DNA from: Anthropogastromicrobium aceti
GTDB lineage: Bacteria; Bacillota; Clostridia; Lachnospirales; Lachnospiraceae
Assembly (NCBI RefSeq): GCF_025567095.1
Contig: NZ_JAOQJH010000011.1
Strand: one strand, 5' to 3'
Length of the DNA: 64,000 bases
Program-made: the position numbers and the translations under genes
Part shown: piece by piece, positions 43,332 through 52,500 of the stretch
Numbering within the stretch: the stretch's first letter is position 1
How the letters are laid out: each line of letters starts with the position of its first letter
The notes under the pieces: generated by a model
Seen by the model: only the letters and a program-made list of their open reading frames with translations
What the model was told of the DNA's origin: nothing
The model's database searches: none

Positions 43332-43360
43332 TTGACATTGCCCCTAAAAGGGGCTATAAT
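43332..43360 (+). promoter_or_regulatory. Promoter with palindrome in the spacer, accessory operon
   Basis: TTGACA (43332-43337), 17 bases, TATAAT (43355-43360): perfect consensus. The spacer holds GCCCCTAAAAGGGGC (43340-43354), a 15-base perfect inverted repeat around AAA. A half-site GCCCCT recurs at 43290-43295. Very strong promoter, so tight repression in the lysogen or elsewhere is likely (inference). Confidence 0.85.
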
Positions 43361-43483
43361 ATAAGTAGTTAAGGGAAACAAGAACAAAAAAGTTTACTCT
43401 TAAATGACACTAAACGAAACAATAAAGCAAATCAAATCAATAAATGTTTTTAAAAGAAACATTTTGAAAGGAAGGAAACAAAA

Positions 43484-45271
43484 ATGAGAAAGGTTACAGA
43501 AAAGACATTCAAGGCATACGCAAGAAAGGCAGTAAAAGAGCTTAACACGTTAGAAATCACAGCAACATTGTATTTCTCCTGCATGGGTGCAGAGATAACT
43601 TTATACCGCGAGGAAAACGCACTGGTAGGTCGCATTTCAATTTCCTTTGATGGCTCGGCAAGCGCAAAGGACTGGGTAAGAAACGAGAACTTCGATATTG
43701 AACCATTGCGTGACACCATGAAAGATTTATTCGGGGCTATATACGAAACGGTAAACAGCAGACTTGACGACAACGGTTTTAAGGCAGAAGAAGAATGCGA
43801 ACTTACCGATGAACAGATTATAAACATTGCAGGTCACATGTATGTAGGCGGTTGGACGATGCTAGATGTTGATATGATTGCAGCAAAGACAGGGACTAAT
43901 AAGAAAACAGCACACAGAATCATGGTTCAGATTAGCACGTATATCAATCACGCATTGCCAGAAGATATGACTCAAGAATCTGAGGAAGCAGTGAATCAGG
44001 AAGGAAGAACAATTACAGTTACACTTCATCCAGAGGACGAAGTGGAGGAAAGAACTATCACTTACACAGGAGTTAAGTCTATCAGCTTTGCAACAGGCAA
44101 GGCGGCTGAGAGAATTGAAGCTCACACAGACGAAAGCTCTATTGACAAAGATCATGAATACATGGTGATTATCTTCAATGATCACAGCAAGGCAACATTC
44201 CGCAGAAGCAGCGTTGTAAAGGTACAGGAAGAAGGGAAGCTCCCAGTCATTGATGAATGGGACGAGGACGAGCCTACCGCAGATGAGAAAGCAGCAGAAG
44301 AGGCTGAGCTGAGTATTGTAAAAATCCACCTTGATTGCAGAATAAAGAGTTGGTATGAAAACGCAAAGCTAGATCACGGTATCAACGGAAAGTTCATTGA
44401 TTGCAAGGCTGAGGGTGATAACCTCTTGATTTTTCATGAAGAGGAAGGAAAGAAGTATATCACCAGAATCGGTTATTACAAGGACTACACTCCAGAACAG
44501 ATTTACAACATCTGGATGGAAGATGGTGGATGTGAAATGATATCGGAAGAGATTGAGAGATTTCTTCCACAGGAATCAGAAGAACTACAGCCAACACCAG
44601 AGGATGCCGACAAAGAGATTTCCTATGACGATTTTACCCCCGAGCCAGATTACACTGAGGATGAGACAAAAGTGAAAAATGGATTCAATGATATCGAAGC
44701 TTACCTTGAATGCAATATTATGAAATTTTATGATGACGCAAAAAAACGCAGAAACATAGATGTTGGTGGAAGATTCATTGGATGTAAAGAACAAGATAAT
44801 ATGCTCAAAATTTTTTGGAAGGTTAACGGGCTAAACTATGTATTGGAGGTAAATAACTACAAGTATTTTACCCCTGTTCAGATTTTTGACTTCTGGGTTG
44901 ATGATTGTGGAGATTTGGCAGATAGTGAAGAAATAGCGGAAGTAACAAACTTAAAACAAGGGAATAAGTTGGGAACAGCTACAGGACTTGAATTGCTGGA
45001 ACAGCAACTTACGCAGCTTGAAAAGTTGGAAGAAGAAAGCGATAAAGCAGATGACGCATGGGACAAAGAACCATTAAATACAGAACTTGAGGAGGCGAGC
45101 GACAAGGCATATGAAAGAGAATGTAAAAAGCATATGGATGCTGCCAGAACACTCGGAAAGCTTATCAATATGGATACAAAAACTACAAGGCAGATGTTAC
45201 AGCGCGGAAAAAACCGAGAAAAGGTTTGGAGCTACTTAAAGCGTAGCAAAGCTTGGAACAATAAGAAGTAA
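43484..45271 (+). CDS. Large accessory protein with duplicated domain, unknown
   Basis: 595 residues, ATG 43484 after GAAAGGAAGG. N-terminal 95 residues (KTFKAYARKAVKELNTLEI onward) unknown; a short HTH-like stretch (AAKTGTNKKTAHRIM) near 130; acidic linkers; two copies of a roughly 75-residue unit at about 282-355 and 408-482 (compare DCRIKSWYENAKL...KYITRIGYYKDYTPEQIYNIW with ECNIMKFYDDAKK...NYVLEVNNYKYFTPVQIFDFW); helical C-terminus. First gene of the repressible operon. Not recognised. Confidence 0.7.
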   Translation: MRKVTEKTFKAYARKAVKELNTLEITATLYFSCMGAEITLYREENALVGRISISFDGSASAKDWVRNENFDIEPLRDTMKDLFGAIYETVNSRLDDNGFKAEEECELTDEQIINIAGHMYVGGWTMLDVDMIAAKTGTNKKTAHRIMVQISTYINHALPEDMTQESEEAVNQEGRTITVTLHPEDEVEERTITYTGVKSISFATGKAAERIEAHTDESSIDKDHEYMVIIFNDHSKATFRRSSVVKVQEEGKLPVIDEWDEDEPTADEKAAEEAELSIVKIHLDCRIKSWYENAKLDHGINGKFIDCKAEGDNLLIFHEEEGKKYITRIGYYKDYTPEQIYNIWMEDGGCEMISEEIERFLPQESEELQPTPEDADKEISYDDFTPEPDYTEDETKVKNGFNDIEAYLECNIMKFYDDAKKRRNIDVGGRFIGCKEQDNMLKIFWKVNGLNYVLEVNNYKYFTPVQIFDFWVDDCGDLADSEEIAEVTNLKQGNKLGTATGLELLEQQLTQLEKLEEESDKADDAWDKEPLNTELEEASDKAYERECKKHMDAARTLGKLINMDTKTTRQMLQRGKNREKVWSYLKRSKAWNNKK

Positions 45272-45280
45272 TATAAACAT

Positions 45281-45311
45281 TGCTGGCCTAACGGCATGAC
45301 GGGGAGAAAGA
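45281..45311 (+). repeat. Repeated 31-base leader element, copy 1
   Basis: 31 bases matching 48542-48572 with one mismatch (G/A at the sixth base); ends with GGGGAGAAAGA. Lies immediately upstream of the ATG at 45319, so it supplies the ribosome site of that gene. Confidence 0.8.
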
Positions 45312-45318
45312 GGATACT

Positions 45319-45798
45319 ATGACGCAAAAAGAGTTAGAGCAGAAGTATATGCAGATTATTAAGACACAAGTATATCCGCATAACGAAGAAATGCAGGAAT
45401 ATTCCAGAAAAAAGTGTGGGTATATCGTAGAACTTTCAGATGGGAAAATTATCGGATTAGATAAGCCTAGAGAAAATGTGCCAGGAGACCTTGACGAAAT
45501 AATAGATCGCATATCAAGATTAAAGGGGTGCCTTGATGGAATCTATAAGTGCAAAACGTTTGTAGAGTATTATGATTCACCTGATAATTGTGATTTGGTA
45601 AAGGAAGTTATTTTTTCGGCAGATTGCGGAGAACCAAAATGGATGAAGGAAAAAGAATCCAGAGGACAAAACAGAAGCGCCGATGACATTAAGAAGATTA
45701 TATACGGATGCAGGTATCTTACTATGGAGTATGCAGCAACTTATAAAAAGTTAGTAGATCAAAAATTAGCAGGAGGTGCAAAAAGTGAAAGTAACTGA
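45319..45798 (+). CDS. Accessory phage protein, unknown
   Basis: 159 residues, ATG 45319. Mixed alpha/beta; KKCGYIVELSDGKIIGLDKP near 31 looks like a small beta unit. Overlaps the next gene by 14 bases. Not recognised. Confidence 0.6.
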   Translation: MTQKELEQKYMQIIKTQVYPHNEEMQEYSRKKCGYIVELSDGKIIGLDKPRENVPGDLDEIIDRISRLKGCLDGIYKCKTFVEYYDSPDNCDLVKEVIFSADCGEPKWMKEKESRGQNRSADDIKKIIYGCRYLTMEYAATYKKLVDQKLAGGAKSESN

Positions 45799-46084
45799 TA
45801 TTTTGCATGACATAGTAGCAACTACCCTCAATAACACAATTGACGAAAGAAAAAACGAAATTGCAGAATCTGCATACATTGTTGGGGCTGTAAAAACATT
45901 CATTACTTTGCTGGAAGAATACGCAGGATTAAACTGTATTTTTGAAAACGCGATCAATCCATATACTGACATGTATGAAATCCAACGAATTGTAGTCAGT
46001 GGATTCGAAATCTTTAAAGATGGAGAGCTTAGTATCGGACAGTATGAAGCCGTGATGGAGGCTTTTAAAGACATTGAGCTATAG
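45785..46084 (+). CDS. Accessory phage protein, unknown, GTG start
   Basis: 99 residues from GTG 45785, with AGGAGG at 45771 (the earlier GTG at 45776 overlaps that site). Helical and acidic. Followed by a GC-rich hairpin. Confidence 0.58.
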   Translation: MKVTDILHDIVATTLNNTIDERKNEIAESAYIVGAVKTFITLLEEYAGLNCIFENAINPYTDMYEIQRIVVSGFEIFKDGELSIGQYEAVMEAFKDIEL

Positions 46085-46094
46085 AAGATAAAAA

Positions 46095-46117
46095 GCGCCG
46101 GATACTAGACCCGGCGC
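46095..46117. other. GC-rich hairpin in the accessory block
   Basis: GCGCCGG / CCGGCGC, 7-bp stem, 9-base loop. T run is present only on the minus-strand side, so + strand termination is doubtful; may delimit two transcripts. Confidence 0.45.
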
Positions 46118-46232
46118 GGTAAATTAGAAGCACTATTATAGTACCCTAATCAACTTAAGCATTGATATTATACTATAAATCAGAGTGCTATGCAACATCA
46201 AGAAGAAATTTAAATAAAAATGGAGAAATAAA

Positions 46233-47153
46233 ATGAGCGCTAGAAACTTTTTTGAAATTAACGAAAACAATGCAAGAATAGCACACAATATGATGTCGAT
46301 GAGCGATTATTCAGCTGGAAGTGTAACCACTGAATATCACAATACCGCAAGCATTGCCTATGATTTAGCGGATAAAATAGCAGAAGTAAGACCGGAGGAA
46401 GCTGAAAGAGCATATCGCCTTGCTGAGAGATACGCAAAGAAAATGGCTGATTACTATAATCGAGAAAACAGTATTGGAACAATGTGTCCTTCAATTCTTA
46501 TCTGCGGAGCAGGAAATTTCCCTACAAGAAAAAAGGAAAAGCAAGTTGCAGCGTGGGAAAGAAACCATCAATTCTACGAAAAAACTCAAGGCATTCTTGG
46601 AAAACTCAAGGGTATCCTTAATGGTACTAAAATCATTAAGTCATCAGATGAAGATGCTATAGAGAAGCTTGAAGAGAAACTTGAAGACTTAAAAAACAGT
46701 CAGGAGCTTATGAAAGCAGCAAATAAAGCTCTGAGAATGAAAAATGAAGAGGCTGGAAACGACCAGCTCAAAGAGCTTGGGTTTAGCGAAGATAGTATAA
46801 AATCGCTCAGAACACCGGATTTTTGCGGAAGAATTGGCTATGCATCGTATGAGTTGACAAACAATAATGCAAATATTAAACGTATTGAGGCGAGATTAAG
46901 CAGCCTTAAAACTGCAAAAGAAAGAGGAACCTCGGAAAGTGAATATAAAACTTTTAAGGTTGTAGAGAATACCGAGGCCATGAGGTATCAAATTATTTTT
47001 GAAGGAAAGCCAGAGCCAGAGGTGAGAGACGTACTTAAAACAAATGGGTTCAAGTGGGCGCCATCACAGGGGGCATGGCAGCGCCAAATCACAGCTAATG
47101 GAAAATGGGCGCTTAACAGAACTGTTGAAAAGCTGAAAGCAATGGAAAGTTAA
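46233..47153 (+). CDS. Phage/plasmid polyvalent-type protein (DUF3560-like)
   Basis: 306 residues, ATG 46233. NFFEINENNARIAHNMMSMSDY start, CGAGNFPTRKKEKQVAAWERN near 90, coiled-coil middle, and a C-terminal DVLKTNGFKWAPSQGAWQR block near 270. These marks recur in proteins of phages and conjugative elements often annotated DUF3560 or 'polyvalent' proteins; some are linked to DNA entry and protection. Precise function unknown. Confidence 0.65.
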   Translation: MSARNFFEINENNARIAHNMMSMSDYSAGSVTTEYHNTASIAYDLADKIAEVRPEEAERAYRLAERYAKKMADYYNRENSIGTMCPSILICGAGNFPTRKKEKQVAAWERNHQFYEKTQGILGKLKGILNGTKIIKSSDEDAIEKLEEKLEDLKNSQELMKAANKALRMKNEEAGNDQLKELGFSEDSIKSLRTPDFCGRIGYASYELTNNNANIKRIEARLSSLKTAKERGTSESEYKTFKVVENTEAMRYQIIFEGKPEPEVRDVLKTNGFKWAPSQGAWQRQITANGKWALNRTVEKLKAMES

Positions 47154-47185
47154 AAGTTTATAAGCAATAAGAAACGAGGATATAG

Positions 47186-47422
47186 ATGAAGTCAAAAACA
47201 TATATGTATTTGGTGGTTAGATTACGGGATGGGGCAAAATTCGTTGCTTACGGAAACTTTAAGGAAGCTTGGAATTTTCCAAGTTATCTTTATCGGTTTG
47301 TAGACGATAATTACCCTTACCCAGTGGAAACCCCATGGGGAAAAAGAAAGAATATATCGGAAGATGGAATTTCTATTAAAGATGGTGGCTACAAGGTAAT
47401 CTACCAGATGACGTGTAAATAA
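47186..47422 (+). CDS. Small accessory protein, unknown
   Basis: 78 residues, ATG 47186 after ACGAGG. Aromatic-rich (WNFPSYLYRFVDDNYPYP). No family recognised. Confidence 0.55.
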   Translation: MKSKTYMYLVVRLRDGAKFVAYGNFKEAWNFPSYLYRFVDDNYPYPVETPWGKRKNISEDGISIKDGGYKVIYQMTCK

Positions 47423-47441
47423 TTGAATAGGAGTAAGTGTA

Positions 47442-47612
47442 ATGAGAATCCCAGATTATGAAGGAGATATGAGCTATTACCAGAAACAGCTCGAAGAAAA
47501 AGGAATCACAAAGGATATGTTGAATATGGATATGTATGTTGGACTTACGGCAATCGAATTACAGTCCATTGTAGATCATACATTTTTAAAAAAGAAGGTA
47601 GCAGAAAATTAA
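47442..47612 (+). CDS. 56-residue accessory protein, unknown
   Basis: Begins MRIPDYEGDMSYYQKQLEEK and ends HTFLKKKVAEN. ATG 47442 is preceded by TAGGAG. Helical. No family recognised. Confidence 0.5.
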   Translation: MRIPDYEGDMSYYQKQLEEKGITKDMLNMDMYVGLTAIELQSIVDHTFLKKKVAEN

Positions 47613-47660
47613 AAAAGTGAAACAGATTGCGAATATTGCAAGAGAAGGGAAGATTTAGCG

Positions 47661-48359
47661 ATGAGAATTGAAAAAGACGGTTTTATACTGAATTTGGAAG
47701 GTACTTGGTGCGAGATTTCTAACAAGTACGGAGTTCAAGAATACGGAGACGTGGCAGCGAATGAAACGGAGATTCCAGAAGGATACGCAGAAAAGAAATT
47801 AGATCAGTTCATCAGTGCACATAAGGTAAGAAGTCTTATAAAAACTGATAACTGTGAGAAAAGAGTAGTATTTGATTCAGAGACAAATGAATATATCCAG
47901 TTGCAGGCTGTGAAAGCGGCAGAAAATGATGCCTATACAGTGCAGAAGTTTGATAATGAACTGGTATTTATGAGTGAAATATGGAGTGGTTGTAAATATA
48001 GGGATGAGGTCTTAAACTGGATGCACTCCAATTACGAGATTGTGAGTTGCTTGAATGCAGATGTTTACAGAAATTCACTTGGAGATTGCACGAATGGTGG
48101 GATATCTTCATATCAAACACAATTATATATATTGACTACACATAAAGGACTTTTTGAGCCAGAAGATATTAGACAGTGCGTATACATAGAGAACCGAGAG
48201 ATTATGGGTAAAAAGTATGTTAATTGTAAGCCAGCATACTGTAGAAAACGCTGGTATATGATGGGCGGTAATTTTCTCTATACATCGGACAGCAGGTTTA
48301 CAGAGATTACAAGAGTGAGCCATCCAATAGCAATTTATGACAGATATGAAGGGAGGTAG
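47661..48359 (+). CDS. Accessory protein, unknown
   Basis: 232 residues, ATG 47661. Alpha/beta, eight cysteines scattered, several Trp/Tyr; SEIWSGCKYRDEVLNWMHSNY near 105. No signal peptide or membrane helix. Not recognised. Confidence 0.58.
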   Translation: MRIEKDGFILNLEGTWCEISNKYGVQEYGDVAANETEIPEGYAEKKLDQFISAHKVRSLIKTDNCEKRVVFDSETNEYIQLQAVKAAENDAYTVQKFDNELVFMSEIWSGCKYRDEVLNWMHSNYEIVSCLNADVYRNSLGDCTNGGISSYQTQLYILTTHKGLFEPEDIRQCVYIENREIMGKKYVNCKPAYCRKRWYMMGGNFLYTSDSRFTEITRVSHPIAIYDRYEGR

Positions 48360-48364
48360 GCAAT

Positions 48365-48547
48365 ATGGTTATTGTTGGGTATTACGCCCATGGTAATAAG
48401 CATTATGTGGCGTTCAATGGGGATGAGGAGCATCCAGACAGATTTATGATTACAGACGGATTTCATGATAGATCGGTAAACGAACGAAACGTCAGCAAGT
48501 ACAAAGAATATGTAAGAGCTGAAACCATTCAAATAGAAAATTGCTGA
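48365..48547 (+). CDS. Small accessory protein, unknown
   Basis: 60 residues, ATG 48365 after GGGAGG. Beta-rich start (MVIVGYYAHGNKHYVAFNGDE). The repeated leader element overlaps its end. Confidence 0.52.
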   Translation: MVIVGYYAHGNKHYVAFNGDEEHPDRFMITDGFHDRSVNERNVSKYKEYVRAETIQIENC

Positions 48548-48572
48548 CCTAACGGCATGACGGGGAGAAAGA
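48542..48572 (+). repeat. Repeated 31-base leader element, copy 2
   Basis: One mismatch to 45281-45311. Lies just before the GTG of the next gene. Confidence 0.8.
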
Positions 48573-48587
48573 AGAGGTGAATATAAG

Positions 48588-48788
48588 GTGCATAAATACA
48601 AGGTGATATTCTATGCAGAATGGCGAAAGATTACAGGCTGCATTATTGAAGCCTATGACGAAAGCAGAGCGGAAAAATTAGCAGCCTACAAGTTGCAAGA
48701 TGAGATTAAGGCAGCAGAAAGCAAACTAAATTTGAAGGTCAACCGCGTTTTTGTAACACGGTTACCAGATAATCAACACAGAAGGTGA
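48588..48788 (+). CDS. Small accessory protein, unknown, GTG start
   Basis: 66 residues from GTG 48588 (AGAGGTG upstream). Predicted beta-alpha (YKVIFYAEWRKITGCIIEAYDESRAEKLA). Not recognised. Confidence 0.55.
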   Translation: MHKYKVIFYAEWRKITGCIIEAYDESRAEKLAAYKLQDEIKAAESKLNLKVNRVFVTRLPDNQHRR

Positions 48789-48795
48789 GGAAAAT

Positions 48796-49137
48796 ATGAG
48801 ATACCTTTCACATTATCAGGAGTATCCGATCTTTGAGCCTGCTGAGGGCGGATATTACTATGCAGGAAATCAAGTGGTTGAATCGGAGAGAATGTCAAAA
48901 AGAAAGTGCAGACGAGAATTTGAAAAGATTTGGAAGGAATGCCAGAAGGAAAATGAGGAAGATGGTTTTGAAGAGAATGCCGACTGGTTAGCCGTTGGAA
49001 GGGACGGTGTTCATCCGTGGATCAGATTCAATGATAACTACATATGCAAAGAAAGCTGTTATGTAGGGAAAGGCGAAAGCTACGCTATTGAACGCAAAAG
49101 GGGAAGTCAGACAATGGGTCGGCAACCATACTGCTGA
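48796..49137 (+). CDS. Last accessory gene of the prophage, unknown
   Basis: 113 residues, ATG 48796 after GTGAGG. Tyr/Glu/Lys-rich, WLAVGRDGVHPWIRFND near 65. Followed by a terminator hairpin, so it probably closes the prophage transcript. Confidence 0.55.
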   Translation: MRYLSHYQEYPIFEPAEGGYYYAGNQVVESERMSKRKCRREFEKIWKECQKENEEDGFEENADWLAVGRDGVHPWIRFNDNYICKESCYVGKGESYAIERKRGSQTMGRQPYC

Positions 49138-49182
49138 TGAAACAAAAACCAAAGAAAATGGAGGGACTAGACATGCGATGGT

Positions 49183-49210
49183 TAAGAAGGAGGCTTTAGC
49201 CTCCTTCTTA
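49183..49210 (+). terminator. Terminator hairpin at the end of the prophage genes
   Basis: Perfect 11-bp stem TAAGAAGGAGG / CCTCCTTCTTA with a 6-base loop. Only four T follow (in GCGTTTTC). Confidence 0.6.
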
Positions 49211-49211
49211 G

Positions 49212-49260
49212 CGTTTTCGGGAAAAAACTCCCGAAAACAGAGAGAAAATTCCCGAAAACG
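49212..49260. repeat. Cluster of GTTTTCGGG inverted repeats
   Basis: CGTTTTCGGGAA (49212-49223) can pair with TCCCGAAAAC (49229-49238) or with TTCCCGAAAACG (49249-49260, 12 bp perfect). One more GTTTTCGGG lies at 49361-49369. Two competing hairpins are therefore possible. The rest of 49138-49592 is AT-rich and holds no gene that I can support. Confidence 0.7.
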
Positions 49261-49399
49261 AAGAATGGCGAATCAAAAAAATAAATAGAATCAGAAATTT
49301 ACTCTTACAAATAACTTTAAATACAAAAAAATTGCAATTTCGAATATTTATGCCGTAGCAGTTTTCGGGTAGAAAACTATGGTTTTTTAGGAGAAAATA

Positions 49400-49428
49400 T
49401 TGATTTCCTCACAGATAACATATATAAT
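49400..49428 (+). promoter_or_regulatory. Candidate promoter toward the pilus operon
   Basis: TTGATT (49400-49405), 17 bases, TATAAT (49423-49428). A run of short TAAAG-type repeats follows at about 49465-49498. No start codon with a signal peptide lies between it and the adhesin frame. Confidence 0.55.
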
Positions 49429-49508
49429 ACGATATTATAGAACCGTTAAGCACCAGAAACACCACAAAGTAAAGTAAAGGTAAAGTATAGTAAAGTAATA
49501 ATATATAT

Positions 49509-49538
49509 GTTCGCTGCCCTTTAAAAAGGACAACGAAC
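49509..49538. other. Candidate recombination/attachment site (imperfect inverted repeat)
   Basis: 13-base arms (GTTCGCTGCCCTT and AAGGACAACGAAC) with two mismatches around TAAA, at the point where adhesin-like coding sequence begins. It could be attR or a terminator-like hairpin (ATTTTT follows). The matching left site is outside the window. Confidence 0.3.
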
Positions 49539-49592
49539 GTTATTTTTGGGTGGTATCCTTCTGATATCTATAATTATATAACCAGTGCTACG

Positions 49593-52500
49593 GTGCAGAA
49601 GATTGTAAACGGTGAATGGCAACCAGCAAAAGAGTTTGAGAATGATGATAATGTCAAAGTCGAGTTGAAGTATACACTGCCAGATGGAATTGTAACACCA
49701 AATAATAAGTCAATCTGGTATCAGCTTCCAAACGGAGTTGTACCGAATGATAATTTGGACGGAATTGTTTACAATAAATCTAACAATCCAATAGGAACAT
49801 ATAAGATTGGAAAAGATGGATTGATTCAGATTAATTTTTATGAAGAGTTCGCAACAGGAAAGGAGATTACGGGAGACATCTTCTTCTCAGGCAAGGTTGA
49901 GTCTAGTAATACGAAGGAAGATCAGAAAATTGAGTTTGGAGGATCGTCCGAAAGTATTACGATAAAGAAAGAAACAGAGGAAGAAGCAAAGACTGATATT
50001 GCAATTAAGAAAGAAGGAAAGCTATCTGACTCAAAAGATAAGATTATGTATACGGTTACGGTTTCTTCTATATTAGGAACAGGAGAAAAAGTCAATGTAT
50101 ATGATTATTTGAAGAATGGTACCTATGAAGGAACAGTAAAGGTTGTTACAAAATCTGGCAATGAGATACAGAAAGATCAGTATCAGCTTACAATTAACAA
50201 TAATGATACAAAGAGTGAGATGAAGATTGAAAATCTTCCAGAATTAAAAGCTGGTGAGTCATATGTAATAACATATGAAGCAAAACCAGGAAAACGCTCT
50301 GCAAATGGAGAATTGAATGTTGACAACTCCGTATCTACCAATAAAGGAAAGAACGACTATTGCAGTATAAAGGTGAATAAGGCTTTTATCAGCAAGAGTG
50401 GTGAATATAAGTCTGATAAGAATGTGATCGAATGGACAATAACAATTGATCCAGACGGCACTGATTTGAAAGGTTATACGCTTTCTGATAAGTTGGATGG
50501 AAAAGATCTTTCTGGAAAGAAGGCTACTTTAACATATTCCGATGGAACTACAGAAGAAATAACACTTCCATATACCTTTAAGAAATCAACAAACGGAAAG
50601 GTGAGTTGTAAGATTGTTTATCAGACAAAGATTGATCCAAATCAGATGTCTGGTAATGTAAGAAATGACGCTACCATAGAAAAAGATGGCGACAAGTATG
50701 AAGCAGGAACAGATGTTGGGTATACGAGAAGGGATTGGGATCTTACAAAGTATAAGGATAAAGAGGAAAAAGTTAAAGGTGAGGATAAAATGAAATACAC
50801 TTGGAAGAGTACGATTACACTTCCAGATAAAAATTTATCAAGCCTTGGTGCATTTACTTATGAAGATACTATAGGAGAACCCAGTATACATTCTGCATCA
50901 AAGACAGAACTTGATAAGCAAATTAAAGACAATATTGAGTTTGAATATCTTGATGAGAATGGAACACTCATGAAGGTTACTGGAAGTCAAGTGAATACTT
51001 ATTTTGACTATCAGATTACCTACACTCCAGAAGATGCAGTTAGTGTTTCCGGATTTAATATCGTCTTCACTCCGAAGCAAAATCTTCAGATTAGAGGAAA
51101 GCAAATTGTACTTTCATATGCTACTAATGCAGATACTTCTAGTGTACCATCAGGCGGCACAACAACATTTACTAATACAGCAAAAGTGAATGGTATAGAG
51201 AAAAAAGTTATTGTAAACTATAAAAAGCCGGTGAAGATCCAGAAAGCAAGTTCAGCAGAGGGTGCTTTAAAACCACCAAGCAATATATGGTGGGCAACTG
51301 ATTATGAATATAGGGGATATATAAATAGTCAGGCAGAGGTAAAATTGAGTGAAAATGGTTATTTATATTATCGCTTGATTCTAAATCTTGAAGAAGCACA
51401 GGATGTTAATCTAAGTGATTTGCTGCCGATAGGTACAACATATGTTGAAGGAAGTGCATTTGCAGCATATTGTAAACTGTCAGAAGATGGAATGGTGGAA
51501 GCTATTACTTATGCAGCTCCTCCAATTAATACTATAGTGTCTGTTAAGAATCAGACAAATGTTTCGGGAGAAGCATATCAAGAACTGATAATGAAATTGA
51601 GTAATATTAATCAAAATACACTGTTAGAAAAAAATGGTTATATTGCTGTGTATTATGCAGTTAAAGTTGATGATAGTGTATTTAATGTAAATGGAACAGC
51701 ATCTCTTAAGAATACAGCAACATGGGAAAAAGAATCAGCAAGCAATACAACAAATGTAAAACGGTTCGAAAAGATTGTAGATAAATCTGGAAAACAGGTA
51801 TTTGATGATCAAAATAAACCAGTTGATGCTGTGAAGTATAGAGTTGTGATCAATCCCGAAGCATCTAATTTGGATGTGGAAAAGGATACACTTACATTAG
51901 TGGATACGATCAGCTATACAAAATTGTATAGTGTATCATTAAATCTTGATTCTGTAAAATTGTATCACTACGATCCAAACCAAGAAAATTTGTGTGGAAA
52001 TGAGATATCGTCCACGAGATATCAGATTCGATACGACAGTCAAGCTGGTAAGATGAAGGTAGTTGTTCCAGACCAATTGGCATGTGTCCTTGTTTATCAA
52101 TATAATTATGACAAAGGAAAATTGGCTGATATTAGTGATGCGTCTATTTCTAACAGCGTAAAGCTTATGGGAGAATCGTCAAAATCTGATATTACCCAAT
52201 TGAAAGTAAATGATTCTGGAGCATCTGCGCATCAGAATATTGAAATCTATAAAGTGGACAGCACAGACTTTACAAAGAAATTGTCAGGCGCAAAATTCAA
52301 GCTGGAATATTGGAACAATGTAAATGGAACATGGAGTTGGACACAGATTGGTAATGAGTATGTTTCAGGAGACGGATCAAATGGCACAAAGCTTGGAGAA
52401 ATAGAATTGCCGTTGGATAAGAGCGGAAAGAAAGCACCAAATACAATTTGGGAAAATTACATTTATCGCTTAACAGAGACAGAAGCTCCAACTGGATATG

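Noticed and set aside
46095..46117. Rho-independent terminator on the + strand
   Set aside because: No T run after the stem on the + strand; kept only as a hairpin.
49088..49288. Open frame over the terminator region
   Set aside because: Runs through the hairpins and repeats; low-complexity basic product with no ribosome site.
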